A DNA stretch of 64,000 nucleotides. Origin: Actinophytocola oryzae (GTDB lineage: Bacteria > Actinomycetota > Actinomycetes > Mycobacteriales > Pseudonocardiaceae). The position numbers were made by a program, and so were the translations under genes. The notes under the pieces were generated by a model that was not told the DNA's origin, searched no databases, and saw only the letters and a program-made list of their open reading frames with translations. Within the stretch, counting starts at the first letter, position 1. Each line of letters begins with the position of its first letter. Where the stretch lies: contig NZ_SOCP01000025.1 of NCBI RefSeq assembly GCF_004364325.1, positions 107,505-171,504 of the forward strand, in the 5' to 3' direction. Positions 41,872 through 50,667 of this stretch are shown here, piece after piece.

Positions 41872-44043
41872 TCAGGCTTTCTCGAGATACTCGGCCCTGG
41901 ATTCCGTGACGAACGAGGCGACCATGACCGCCAGTCCGGGAAACTCGGCCAGATCAGGCGACCGGGCGACCAGCTCCCTGGCCTCCTCGCGCGCCTCGCC
42001 GATCACGTCCTCGTCACGCAGCAGGGAGAGCAACCTCAACGCGGACCGGGTGCCCGACTGGGTCGCACCGAGAATGTCGCCCTCGCGCCGCATCTCGAGG
42101 TCGACGCGCGCCAGCTCGAACCCGTCCACAGTGGACGCGACCGCGTCGAGCCGCTCCCTCGTGGCGGTCCCGCCGAGTGCCTCGGTCACCAGCAGACAGA
42201 CCCCGGCGGCCGACCCACGACCGACCCGCCCGCGCAGCTGGTGCAGCTGGGACACCCCGAACCGGTCGGCGTCCATGATCACCATCGCGGTCGAGTTGGG
42301 CACGTCCACACCGACCTCGACCACGGTGGTGGCCACGAGGACGTCCAGCTCCCCCGCGGCGAACGCCCGCATCACCGCGTCCTTGTCGTCGGCGGGCAAC
42401 CGTCCGTGCAGGATCGCCAACCGCAGGCCGCGCAACGGCCCCTCGGCCAGCATCTCCGCGACGTCGACCACCGCGAGCGGCGGCCTGCGCCCGTCGTCGC
42501 CCTCCGACGGCGGCCCCTCCTCGCCCTCGGCGTCACCGATCCTGGGACAGACCACGTAGGCCTGGTGGCCCGCCGCGACCTCCTCGCGGATGCGCTGCCA
42601 GGTCCGGTCCACCCACGACGGCTTCTCCGCGGCGGGCACGACCGTGGTGCTGATCGGCGACCGTCCCGCGGGCAGCTCGCGCAGCGACGACGTCTCCAGG
42701 TCCCCGTACACGGTCATCGCGACCGTCCTCGGGATCGGCGTCGCGGTCATGACGAGCACGTGCGGGCTCGTGTTCTCCCCCGCCCGCGTCCGCAGCGCGT
42801 CCCGCTGCTCGACGCCGAACCGGTGCTGCTCGTCGACCACCACGAACCCCAGGTCGGCGAACTGCACGGTGTCCTGGATGAGCGCGTGCGTGCCGACGAC
42901 GATGCCCGCCGCGCCGCTCACCACGTCCAGCAACGCCTGCTTGCGCTGCGCGGCGGGCAGCGACCCGGTCAGCAGCGTGATCCGGGTGGCCTCGTCGGCG
43001 GCGCCCAGCTCACCGGCCATCGCCAGGTCGCCGAGCATGTTCCTGAGCGAGCGGGCGTGCTGCGCCGCCAGCACCTCGGTGGGTGCCAGCAGGGCCGCCT
43101 GCCTGCCCGCGTCGACGACCTGCAGCATCGCCCGCAACGCGACGATCGTCTTGCCGCTGCCGACCTCGCCCTGCAGCAGCCGGTTCATCGGGTGCGCCCG
43201 CTCGAGGTCCGCCGCGACCATCTCGCCGACCTCCTGCTGGCCCGCGGTCAGCGTGAAGGGCAGGCGCTTGTCGAAGGCGGCTCGCAGGCCGTCGTCCCGA
43301 CGCGCGCACTCCGGCGCGGGCCGCTCGAGCACCCGGTGCCGCCGCTGCGCGAGCGCCAGCTGGACGGCCATCGCCTCGTCCCACTTCAACCGCTCACGTG
43401 CGGCCTGCACGCCCGGCCACTCGGTGGCGGTGTGGATCCTGCGGATCGCGTCGTCGTAGTTCGCGAGGCCGCGGCGGGTCCGCAGCTCGTCGGGCATCGG
43501 GTCCTCGATGTCGTCGAGCATCTCCAGTGCCTGCACGACGCACTTCGCGATCTGCCACGACTGGATCGTGGCGGCGGCCGGGTACACCGGGATGAGGCCG
43601 GTGAACTTCTCGACCGCCGCGTCGTCGTCGTTGTCCTCGTCGAGGAGCTGGTAGTCGGGGTTGGTCAGCTGGAGCTTGTTGCGGAACCGCGACACCTTGC
43701 CCGCGAAGAGGGCGCTGATGCCCGGTTTCAGGGTTCGCTTGTGGTGGCGCTGGTTGAAGAAGGTGCAGTCCAGCGTCCTGCTGCCGTCGGTGATGACGAC
43801 CTCGCTGATCCAGCCCGGCTTGTTCCGCATCCGCCGCTCGTTGAACGACTGCACGCGTGCCATGACGGTCGCGTGCTCCCCGATCTCCAGCCCGGCGATG
43901 TTCGTCAGCTCGCCGCGCTCGGCGTAGCGCCGGGGGAAGTACCGGACCAGGTCGCCGACGGTGTGCAGGTCGAAGGCGCCGGCCAGCGCCTTGGCCGACT
44001 TGGCACCGACCGCCGCCTCGAGTTTGCTGTCCATGGAGACCAT
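41872..44043 (-). CDS. recG: ATP-dependent DNA helicase RecG
   Basis: A roughly 723-residue superfamily 2 helicase that remodels stalled forks and Holliday junctions. An N-terminal OB-fold wedge domain (about 60-150) is followed by the helicase core: GEVGSGKTIVAL (Walker A), VVVDEQHRFGV (DEQH box), ATPIPRT and the C-terminal motif QLHQLRGRVGRG. Two in-frame ATGs exist, at 44043 and 44034. The later gives MDSKLEAAVGAK. In mycobacteria it follows the DAK-domain gene, but here the MerR/thioredoxin pair sits between them. Confidence 0.96.
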   Translation of the reverse strand: MVSMDSKLEAAVGAKSAKALAGAFDLHTVGDLVRYFPRRYAERGELTNIAGLEIGEHATVMARVQSFNERRMRNKPGWISEVVITDGSRTLDCTFFNQRHHKRTLKPGISALFAGKVSRFRNKLQLTNPDYQLLDEDNDDDAAVEKFTGLIPVYPAAATIQSWQIAKCVVQALEMLDDIEDPMPDELRTRRGLANYDDAIRRIHTATEWPGVQAARERLKWDEAMAVQLALAQRRHRVLERPAPECARRDDGLRAAFDKRLPFTLTAGQQEVGEMVAADLERAHPMNRLLQGEVGSGKTIVALRAMLQVVDAGRQAALLAPTEVLAAQHARSLRNMLGDLAMAGELGAADEATRITLLTGSLPAAQRKQALLDVVSGAAGIVVGTHALIQDTVQFADLGFVVVDEQHRFGVEQRDALRTRAGENTSPHVLVMTATPIPRTVAMTVYGDLETSSLRELPAGRSPISTTVVPAAEKPSWVDRTWQRIREEVAAGHQAYVVCPRIGDAEGEEGPPSEGDDGRRPPLAVVDVAEMLAEGPLRGLRLAILHGRLPADDKDAVMRAFAAGELDVLVATTVVEVGVDVPNSTAMVIMDADRFGVSQLHQLRGRVGRGSAAGVCLLVTEALGGTATRERLDAVASTVDGFELARVDLEMRREGDILGATQSGTRSALRLLSLLRDEDVIGEAREEARELVARSPDLAEFPGLAVMVASFVTESRAEYLEKA

Positions 44044-44125
44044 CGGACCGATTATGTCGCGCCCCACCGACAGTGTTCCTTGGGCTCGCTCCGCTCGCCG
44101 GTGGGCGGCCCCGGGCCACGACCTG

Positions 44126-44446
44126 CTATGCGGGCCGCAGAGCGTCGTCCAGCTCGGCGAGCAGACGGGACTTGGGCCGGGCGCCGACGAACGACCGCAC
44201 CGGCTCGCCGTCGCGGAACAGCAGCATCGTCGGCAGGCCCATGACCCCGTACCGCTGCCCGACCTCGGGCTCCTCGTCGTAGTTGAGCTTCACGATCTCG
44301 ACGTCCGCGCGCTCCCGCGCGATCTGCTCGAGCACCGGCGCGACCATGCGGCACGGGCCACACCACGTGGCCCAGAACTCGACCAGCACGGGCTTGCCCC
44401 GCCCCAGTACCCGTGTGTCGAAGGTCTCCTCGGTGACGGACTCCAT
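44126..44446 (-). CDS. Thioredoxin
   Basis: A 106-residue thioredoxin with the active site WATWCGPCRM and the cis-Pro segment GLPTMLLF. It is cytoplasmic and serves as a general disulfide reductant. Its ATG follows the TAG of the MerR gene with no bases between, a tight translational junction. This suggests that the regulator controls this thioredoxin, probably in response to thiol or metal stress. It is distinct in context from the main trxA locus at the replication origin. Confidence 0.95.
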   Translation of the reverse strand: MESVTEETFDTRVLGRGKPVLVEFWATWCGPCRMVAPVLEQIARERADVEIVKLNYDEEPEVGQRYGVMGLPTMLLFRDGEPVRSFVGARPKSRLLAELDDALRPA

Positions 44447-44818
44447 CTAGCTCTCCCCTCTCGTCCTGCGGTGCGCGGCGGCGTCGAGCTTGGCCCGCAG
44501 CTCGTCCCGCACCACGGTCAGCTGCCGCAGGTACGCCTCGACCTCGGCGATCTTGCGGCGGTACACGGCCACGGAGTCCGGGCAGGCGTCGCCGTCCTCG
44601 TTGCCCGCGCGCAGGCACTCGACGAACGGGCGGGTGTCCTCCAGGGCGAACCCGACCTCTCGCAGGGTCTGGATCTCCTGGACCACCCGAAGGTGTGACT
44701 CGTCGTACTCGCGGTACCCGTTCGTGCGACGCGGGGCCTCGAGGAGCCCGCGCTCCTCGTAGTAACGCAACGCCTTCGTGGTAATCCCCGCGTGGCTCGC
44801 AAGCTCGCCAATGCGCAT
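44447..44818 (-). CDS. MerR family transcriptional regulator
   Basis: A 123-residue MerR protein. The winged helix (residues 1-70) starts MRIGELASHAGITTKALRYYEERGLL. A coiled-coil dimerisation helix follows, with two Cys (ECLRAGNEDGDACP) in the position of the metal or redox loop of CueR/SoxR-like members. The spacing is not that of CueR. The ATG at 44818 is the conventional start, although the frame is open farther upstream. It is coupled directly to a thioredoxin gene. Confidence 0.93.
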   Translation of the reverse strand: MRIGELASHAGITTKALRYYEERGLLEAPRRTNGYREYDESHLRVVQEIQTLREVGFALEDTRPFVECLRAGNEDGDACPDSVAVYRRKIAEVEAYLRQLTVVRDELRAKLDAAAHRRTRGES

Positions 44819-44909
44819 ATGGGCGACTGTAGACATTGCCCTCGACGGCAACGCCAGCAGAAACTGTCGGTGGCCGGTGGCATCGTCGTCGCCATGACCA
44901 CGACACCCG

Positions 44910-46571
44910 TTACTCCACGCCCAGCACCAGTACCGCGTTGTGCTGACCGCCCTGGTAGACCACCAGCTCGGTCTCCGGATGCTCACGCCGGAGGAAGTCC
45001 TCGAGCTCCATAGCCAGCTCGTCCGGTGCCTCTGCTCCCAGCAGGGCGGTGACCAGCTCGCCGCCCATGCCGAGCATGCGCTTGACCACGCCGCACGCGG
45101 CTCGGTCGAGGGCGGCGACGTCGGCGGGGCCCGGCTCGATCAACATCACCTCACCGTCGGCGAGACCCAGCACGTCGCCCGCGTCGCAGGCGCCTATCCA
45201 GGTGATGGCGGCCTCGGTCGCCACCACGACCTCGCCACGCCTGGTGGCCGCGGCCGCCTCCGCCATCGCGACCACGTCGTCCCCGGCCCGGCGACGCGGG
45301 TCGTGCACGGCGACGGCGGCCAGCACCTGCACCGGTGAGGCACACGGCACCACGACGACGTCCTGTCCGGCCGCGACGGCGCGGATGGAGGCCTCGTCGG
45401 CGGCCTCGACCAGCTCCGGGTCGGCGGGCAGCACGGTGACGTGGGCGGCCGCGGTGGCCGTGATGGTCTCGAGCAGCCGGTAGGCGAACGACTCCACACC
45501 GTCCTCCACCATGACGACGGTGACCCCCTCACTGATCAGGAGGTCCGCGAACTCGGAACTACGCGACGGCACGACGACGGCACGGTCTCTGGCGAACCGG
45601 CTCGCCTCCGCGGAGGCCGCGTCGGCGAACCGTGCCACCCGGATCTGCCGGGGGCGCCCGGCGTCGATGCCTGCCTCGACGGCGGCGCCGATGTCGTTGC
45701 AGTGGACGTGCACGGTCCACAGCCCGGCCCCGTCGCCGACCACGGACACGGAGTCCCCTATCCCGACGAGGACGTCCCGCAGGTGGTCGGCGGCGTCGTC
45801 CCCGGTGACCTGTTCCAGCAGGTACATGACCTCGTACGCGAACGCGTCCGAGCCCGACTCACGGGAGGTGTACAGAGAGCTTTCCTGACCACCGGCCGAC
45901 ACCCGCGCGGCCCGCTCGGCAGTGGCACGCTGCGCGGCCGCCAGGGCGGCGGGCCGGCCGGTGACAACCGCATACAGCGCGTCGAACAGGACGACGACCC
46001 CGCGCCCGCCCGCGTCGACGACCCCGGCGTCGGCGAGGACGGCCAGCTGGGCGGGTGTCTTGTCGAGGGCCGCCGCGGCCGCGGTGGCGGCCGCGGCGGC
46101 CACGTCCTGCAGGGCGTCGGACGGCTCGTCCCCCACGGCGGTGGCGGCGGCCTCGAGGACGGTGACCATCGTGCCCGCGACGGGCTCGGCCATGGCACCC
46201 GTGGCGAGCCGGGCGCCACGCACGACGGCGTCCCGCAGGCGCGGCCCGAGCACGGCGTCGACATCGGCCAGTTCCTCGGCGACCCCGCGGAGGAACTGCG
46301 AGACGATGACCCCGGAGTTCCCGCGTGCCCCGGTGAGGGCGCCCCTGGCGAGCACGGCCAGGGTCGCGCCCGCGGAGGCACGTGCCCTCGCGGGTGCCCG
46401 CAGGAGCGCGTCGAGGGCGGCACGCATCGTGTGCAGCAGGTTCGAGCCGGTGTCGCCGTCGGGCACCGGGTAGACGTTGATGCCGTCGATGGCCTCGCGG
46501 TGTGCGTCGAGCGACTGCACGCACGCCACGGCCCATCGTCGGACCTGGGCGGCGTCGAGCGCCTGGAGCAT
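44910..46571 (-). CDS. DAK/FakA-like protein (DhaL plus DegV-like domains)
   Basis: A 553-residue protein of the YloV/FakA family. The N-terminal DhaL domain binds ADP/Mg and carries the NVYPVPDGDTGSN motif (about residues 31-43). The C-terminal part is a DegV-like fatty-acid-kinase domain. In Firmicutes such proteins phosphorylate fatty acids bound to FakB/DegV proteins for phospholipid synthesis. The role in actinobacteria is unproven. It is next to rpmB and near recG, an order shared with M. tuberculosis Rv2973c-Rv2975. Confidence 0.9.
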   Translation of the reverse strand: MLQALDAAQVRRWAVACVQSLDAHREAIDGINVYPVPDGDTGSNLLHTMRAALDALLRAPARARASAGATLAVLARGALTGARGNSGVIVSQFLRGVAEELADVDAVLGPRLRDAVVRGARLATGAMAEPVAGTMVTVLEAAATAVGDEPSDALQDVAAAAATAAAAALDKTPAQLAVLADAGVVDAGGRGVVVLFDALYAVVTGRPAALAAAQRATAERAARVSAGGQESSLYTSRESGSDAFAYEVMYLLEQVTGDDAADHLRDVLVGIGDSVSVVGDGAGLWTVHVHCNDIGAAVEAGIDAGRPRQIRVARFADAASAEASRFARDRAVVVPSRSSEFADLLISEGVTVVMVEDGVESFAYRLLETITATAAAHVTVLPADPELVEAADEASIRAVAAGQDVVVVPCASPVQVLAAVAVHDPRRRAGDDVVAMAEAAAATRRGEVVVATEAAITWIGACDAGDVLGLADGEVMLIEPGPADVAALDRAACGVVKRMLGMGGELVTALLGAEAPDELAMELEDFLRREHPETELVVYQGGQHNAVLVLGVE

Positions 46572-46761
46572 GGCGCCTCCACGGGGCCGGATGGGCGGAC
46601 ATGCGGCAGACTAGTGGGCCGGTGTGGAGGCACGCGGCGCGAGCCGTTACCCTGACATCTGCTTGCCCGACGCGAGTCGGGTCTGGCTGCCCGGTTCGCA
46701 CTGGGCCGTGAGTTTGCTGGCCGCTCGGCCAGTTTCCGTTTGTGAGAAAGGAGTGCCTGAC

Positions 46762-46953
46762 GTGGCTGCCGTTTGCGACGTCTGTGGCAAGGGGCCAGGC
46801 TTCGGCAAGTCGGTCTCGCACTCCCACCGACGCACCAGCCGCCGGTGGAACCCGAACATTCAGACCGTGCACGCGAAGATCGGTGCTTCGCAGCGCAAGC
46901 GTCTGAACGTGTGCACCTCCTGCCTGAAGGCGGGCAAGGTCACCCGCGGGTAG
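46762..46953 (+). CDS. rpmB: 50S ribosomal protein L28
   Basis: A 63-residue ribosomal protein beginning AAVCDVCGKGPGFGKSVSHSH and ending with CTSCLKAGKVTRG. The four Cys form a zinc ribbon (CDVC, CTSC), the zinc-binding (C+) form. The GTG at 46762 has an AAAGGAG site eight bases upstream. A second GTG at 46753 is in frame but less well placed. It is divergent from the FakA-like gene. A perfect 16-bp hairpin follows at 46978. Confidence 0.97.
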   Translation: MAAVCDVCGKGPGFGKSVSHSHRRTSRRWNPNIQTVHAKIGASQRKRLNVCTSCLKAGKVTRG

Positions 46954-46977
46954 CACCGAAGCCCCAGACGAACATCA

Positions 46978-47014
46978 CAGACCGGGCCCCTGGCGCAGCC
47001 AGGGGCCCGGTCTG
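46978..47014. terminator. Perfect 16-bp hairpin after rpmB
   Basis: CAGACCGGGCCCCTGG pairs exactly with CCAGGGGCCCGGTCTG across the loop CGCAG. It lies between the convergent rpmB and TetR stops and should terminate both. The A/T tail is weak. Confidence 0.85.
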
Positions 47015-47026
47015 CTGTGTCCACAG

Positions 47027-47563
47027 TCACTCGACGACCCGCGCCAACTCCGATCGCAACACGGCCGAAGACCGAGGTCGAACCTGCTGCTGGACGATCG
47101 TCCCGAGCAGCCAGGACAGCACTCGGTCGGCGGTCTCGTCCGGCTCAGACACGTCGAGCACCTCGACCAGCAGGTCGCGCACCCGGTCGAGCATCGCGGC
47201 GGCGGCCCCGACGGACGCCCGCCGACTCACGGCCACCCAGTACTCGAACCACAGGAACGCGGCGTGCGGCCGATCGGCGAAGGTGGCGAGGTAGGCCTCG
47301 ACCACCCGCCACAACCGCTCTCCCGCCACGGCCTCGTGGGCGGCCCGCCGCAGGCCGACGAGCATGGCGTCGACGTGCTCGGCCATGGCGACGTCGACGA
47401 TCTCGTCGACGTCGCGGAAGTAGTAGTGGATGGCGCTCTTGGTGAGCGGACTGGCGTCGGCGACCGCACGCGCCGTGCATGCGGCGAGCCCCTGCGTGGC
47501 CAACACCTCCTTGGCTGCGTCCACGATCTGCGCCCGCTTGACGCGCTGGTTGTTGCTGACCAC
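47027..47563 (-). CDS. TetR family regulator, likely autoregulated
   Basis: A 178-residue TetR protein starting at GTG 47563. The helix-turn-helix is at about 10-55 (RAQIVDAAKEVLATQGLAAC, TKSAIHYYFRD). The ligand domain is typical. Immediately upstream are two tandem palindromes AGGACNNNNGTCCT at 47594-47607 and 47614-47627, which fit a pair of TetR dimers. The divergent VOC and LLM genes are the likely targets. The frame is open farther upstream (to 47602), but that would overlap the operator. Confidence 0.9.
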   Translation of the reverse strand: MVSNNQRVKRAQIVDAAKEVLATQGLAACTARAVADASPLTKSAIHYYFRDVDEIVDVAMAEHVDAMLVGLRRAAHEAVAGERLWRVVEAYLATFADRPHAAFLWFEYWVAVSRRASVGAAAAMLDRVRDLLVEVLDVSEPDETADRVLSWLLGTIVQQQVRPRSSAVLRSELARVVE

Positions 47564-47593
47564 GCCAGAAGCATAACGATCTCTTGCATGATC

Positions 47594-47627
47594 AGGACGC
47601 ATGTCCTAGTTTCAGGACACACGTCCT
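47594..47627. promoter_or_regulatory. Tandem TetR-type operator
   Basis: Two palindromes, AGGACGCATGTCCT and AGGACACACGTCCT, lie 20 bp apart centre to centre, about two helical turns. They sit between the divergent TetR gene and the VOC gene (start 47642). This is the arrangement of an autoregulatory TetR site. The upper half-sites are identical (AGGAC/GTCCT), so the operator can be searched for genome-wide. Confidence 0.8.
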
Positions 47628-47641
47628 AACAAGGAGGCAGC

Positions 47642-47980
47642 ATGCCGAGCCCGTTCGTCTTCATGGACCTACGCACCACCGACCGCGACCAGGCCCGTTC
47701 CTTCTACGGTGACCTGTTCGGCTGGACGACCACGGAGTCCCTCTTCACGACGGCCGAAGGCCCTTGGGGCGGCCTGACCCCGCTGTCCGAAGGCGACGAC
47801 CGCCCACCACAGTGGGTCCCCTACGCGCCGGTCGAGAACCTGGACGAGGCGCTGGCGAAAGCGGTCGAGCTGGGCGCGAAGGCCACCCGCCCGAGGGTCG
47901 ACCTCCCACAGGGCTCGGTGGCGGTCATCGAGGACCCGACCGGCGCGACGCTGGCTCTCTGGGAGCCACGGCACCGGTGA
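47642..47980 (+). CDS. VOC family protein
   Basis: A 112-residue glyoxalase-fold protein starting PSPFVFMDLRTTDRDQARSFYGDLFGW and ending with the metal-side strand TLALWEP. It belongs to the vicinal oxygen chelate superfamily, with unknown ligand. It starts 15 bases after the tandem TetR operator. The stop overlaps the GTG of the LLM gene (GTGA), so they form a coupled pair under that operator. AAGGAGG precedes the ATG. Confidence 0.9.
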   Translation: MPSPFVFMDLRTTDRDQARSFYGDLFGWTTTESLFTTAEGPWGGLTPLSEGDDRPPQWVPYAPVENLDEALAKAVELGAKATRPRVDLPQGSVAVIEDPTGATLALWEPRHR

Positions 47981-48969
47981 GGTACTCCTGCGCACTCCCG
48001 CCAAGCGCTGACATCGTCGACCGCGCCCGCCTCGCCGAACGACTCGGCTACCACCGCGTGTGGGTCTTCGAGTCACCGGCGATGTACGGCGACACCTGGG
48101 TGGCGCTCGCCCGGGTCGCCGAGGCGACGGACCGGATCGGCCTGGCCACCGGCGTCGCCGTCCCGGGCCTGCGCCACCCGGTGGTGACGGCATCGGCGAT
48201 CGCGACGGTCGCGGAACTCGCCCCCGGCCGGCTCGTCACCGCGTTCGGCACGGGCGCCACCGGGCGCACCACGCTCGGCCTGGCCCCCGTGCGCCTCGAC
48301 GAGCTGACCGAGCACGTCCGGCAGGTCCGCGCCCTGCTCGCGGGCGACGTCGTCGAGGTCGGCGGGCGACCGTGCCAGCTGACCCACCTACCCGGTTTCG
48401 CCCCGCCGCGGCCCATCGCGGTACCGGTGTGGCTGGCGGTGTCCGGCCAGAAGGGCCTCCGGCTCGCCCGCGAGACCGACGCCCCCGGTGTGATCGCGAC
48501 GAGCGTGCCACCCGGCGGCCTGCACGGCTGGGCGGACGCGGCGCTGCTCCGCTTCGGAACGGTGCTGGCCCCGGGCGAGGACCACACGAGCACCCGCGTG
48601 CGGGCCGCGGCCGGCCCCGGCTACGCCAGCATCGCGCACCTGACCTGGGAACGCGCCGGAACCGCGGTGGACGCCATTCCCGGCGGCCGCGCCTGGCGTG
48701 CCGCGCTGGCGGCGGAACGCCAGGAGCACGAACGCCATCTCGCCGCCCACCAGGGACACCTGATGTCCCTGACCGAGCGGGACCAGGCACTCGTGACCGC
48801 CGCCGGTCCGGCCCTGCTGACCCCCGGCTGGAGCGGCGACGAGGCCACGATCCGCGAGCGCGTCGAGGCGGCCGGGGCGGCGGGCGTCACCGAGGTCGTG
48901 TACATCCCGGCAGGACCCGACCCGAACCGTGAGCTGACCGCCTTCGCAGGCGCCGTCGCCGGTCGTTAG
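47977..48969 (+). CDS. LLM class flavin-dependent oxidoreductase
   Basis: A 330-residue luciferase-like monooxygenase (F420- or FMN-type TIM-barrel). The sequence has YHRVWVFES near the N-terminus, the ATGVAVPGLRHP segment, RLVTAFGTGATGR, and a C-terminal part with TEVVYIPAG. Actinobacteria have many F420-dependent members. The cofactor is not certain from sequence. It overlaps the VOC gene by 4 bp and the convergent ung gene by 4 bp (TTAG shared stop). Confidence 0.85.
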   Translation: MRYSCALPPSADIVDRARLAERLGYHRVWVFESPAMYGDTWVALARVAEATDRIGLATGVAVPGLRHPVVTASAIATVAELAPGRLVTAFGTGATGRTTLGLAPVRLDELTEHVRQVRALLAGDVVEVGGRPCQLTHLPGFAPPRPIAVPVWLAVSGQKGLRLARETDAPGVIATSVPPGGLHGWADAALLRFGTVLAPGEDHTSTRVRAAAGPGYASIAHLTWERAGTAVDAIPGGRAWRAALAAERQEHERHLAAHQGHLMSLTERDQALVTAAGPALLTPGWSGDEATIRERVEAAGAAGVTEVVYIPAGPDPNRELTAFAGAVAGR

Positions 48970-49643
48970 GGGAGCTTCCAGTCGATCGGTTCGCCGCCCT
49001 GCTTCTCCAGCAGCTCGGTCGCCCGGCTGAACGGGCGGGAACCGAAGAACCCGTTGTGCGCGGACAGCGGACTGGGGTGCGCCGACTCGATGCACGGCAC
49101 CGGATCCAGCAGCGGCTTCAGGTTGCGGGCGTTGCGACCCCACAGGATCGCCACCAGCGGACCACCCCGCGCGGCCAGCGCGCGGATCGCCTGCTCGGTG
49201 ACCTCCTCCCACCCCTTGCCCTGGTGCGAGTTGGGCCTGCCCGGCTGCACCGTCAGCGCCCTGTTCAGCAACAGGACCCCACGCTCGGTCCACGGACCGA
49301 GGTCCCCGTTGGACGGCGCCGGATGCCCGAGGTCCTCCTGGTACTCCTGGAAGATGTTCACCAGGCTCTTCGGCAGCGGTCGAACGTCCGGCGCCACCGA
49401 GAAGCACAGGCCGACAGGGTGGCCGGGCGTCGGGTACGGGTCCTGGCCGACGATCAGGACCCTGACATCGGCGAAGGGCTGTTTGAACGCACGCAGCACG
49501 TTCTCCCCCGACGGCAGGTACTGGCGGCCCGCGGCTATCTCCGCGCGCAGGAACTCGCCCATCGCGGCGATGCGCTCCTCGACGGGCGCGAGCGCTTCCG
49601 CCCACCCGGCCTCGACAATCTCGTTCAGCGGTCGTGCGGTCAC
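48966..49643 (-). CDS. ung: Uracil-DNA glycosylase
   Basis: A 225-residue family-1 uracil-DNA glycosylase that removes uracil from DNA. The catalytic motif is GQDPYPTPGHPVGL, with Asp in GQDPY. The usual His after GQDPY is Pro, as in mycobacterial Ung. The second motif is HPSPLSAHNGF. The GTG at 49643 starts TARPLNEIVEAGWAEAL. It is the last gene of a thiL-GNAT-carbonic anhydrase-ung operon on the minus strand. Confidence 0.97.
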   Translation of the reverse strand: MTARPLNEIVEAGWAEALAPVEERIAAMGEFLRAEIAAGRQYLPSGENVLRAFKQPFADVRVLIVGQDPYPTPGHPVGLCFSVAPDVRPLPKSLVNIFQEYQEDLGHPAPSNGDLGPWTERGVLLLNRALTVQPGRPNSHQGKGWEEVTEQAIRALAARGGPLVAILWGRNARNLKPLLDPVPCIESAHPSPLSAHNGFFGSRPFSRATELLEKQGGEPIDWKLP

Positions 49644-49666
49644 CCGGGCGACCTTATGCCAACGGC

Positions 49667-50188
49667 CTACGACAGCTCGCGCAGCCCTGCCTTGTAGACC
49701 GCGATCCGCTCCACGTAGTTGGCCACGATGCCGAGCACCATGTCCGGCGCCACCTCGTGACCCTCACGCACCCGCGCGGGCACGCCAAGAGCCATCCGGC
49801 GGGCCGGCAGGCGGCCGTTGAACGACATCACCGCACCGGCGCCGAGGATCGCGCCGTCCTCCACCACGGAACCGTTGAGCAGCACCGACCCTGACGCGAT
49901 CATGCACCGCGAGCCGACCGTCGCGCCCTCGATGTGGGCGTTGTGGCCCACCACCGACTCCGCGCCGATCACGGTGGCGTGCCACTCGGTGCAGTGGACG
50001 ATCGTGCCGTCCTGGATCGACGTGCGCTCCCCGACCCGGATCGTGCCGGACTCGCCGCGCAGCACGGCCTGCGGCCACACCGAGGCGAACGCGCCGATCG
50101 TGACGTCGCCGATCACCGTCGCGTCCGGGTGCACGTACGCGTCCGGGTGTATGTCCGGGACGCGGTCGCCTAGCGCGTAGACGGGCAT
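49667..50188 (-). CDS. Gamma-class carbonic anhydrase family protein
   Basis: A 173-residue left-handed beta-helix hexapeptide-repeat protein of the gamma-carbonic-anhydrase/PaaY family. Metal-site His are present in DGTIVHCTEWHATVIG and GHNAHIEGATVG. Members bind zinc or iron, and most lack demonstrated anhydrase activity. The ATG at 50188 overlaps the stop of the GNAT gene by 19 bp. It lies between that gene and ung. Its role in this operon is unknown. Confidence 0.9.
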   Translation of the reverse strand: MPVYALGDRVPDIHPDAYVHPDATVIGDVTIGAFASVWPQAVLRGESGTIRVGERTSIQDGTIVHCTEWHATVIGAESVVGHNAHIEGATVGSRCMIASGSVLLNGSVVEDGAILGAGAVMSFNGRLPARRMALGVPARVREGHEVAPDMVLGIVANYVERIAVYKAGLRELS

Positions 50189-50649
50189 TCGGCGCCGACC
50201 GCCTTTCCGAGGTGCAGGGCGCCCGGCGCGTTCGCGTAGAACCCGAAGCGCGGCACCGGTTCGTAGCCGGAGGACCGGTAAAGGGCGATCGCCTCCGGCT
50301 GCTTCGACCCCGTCTCCAGGACGATCCGTCGGTAGCCGTCCTCCCCCGCGGTCCGCTCCAGTTCGGCGAGCACCGCACGCGCGAGACCTCGGCCGCGGAA
50401 CGCCGGGGACACGTACATCCGCTTCACCTCGACCTCCGTGCCGTGCGCACGCCAGCCACCACACGCCGCCGGCGTGCCGTCCACGTACGCGACGAGGAAC
50501 AGCCCGCGCGGCGGCGCGAAGTCAGCCGGGTCGACCGGCGTGCCGTCCTCCCCGCCGTAGCGCACCACGTACTCCTGTTGCACCTCGGCGACCAGGACCA
50601 CCGCGTCCGGATGGTCGTAGGCCGTTACGTCGATCCGCGCCAACGCCAA
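50170..50649 (-). CDS. GNAT family N-acetyltransferase
   Basis: A 159-residue single-domain GNAT protein with the acetyl-CoA loop AFRGRGLARAVL and the last motif EAIALYRSSGYEPV. It starts MALARIDVTAYDHPDAVVLV. It sits between thiL and the carbonic-anhydrase gene, which it overlaps by 19 bp, so these genes are probably one transcript. Substrate unknown. Confidence 0.9.
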   Translation of the reverse strand: MALARIDVTAYDHPDAVVLVAEVQQEYVVRYGGEDGTPVDPADFAPPRGLFLVAYVDGTPAACGGWRAHGTEVEVKRMYVSPAFRGRGLARAVLAELERTAGEDGYRRIVLETGSKQPEAIALYRSSGYEPVPRFGFYANAPGALHLGKAVGAECPSTR

Positions 50650-50667
50650 GGTCCGCTCCGAGAAGAC

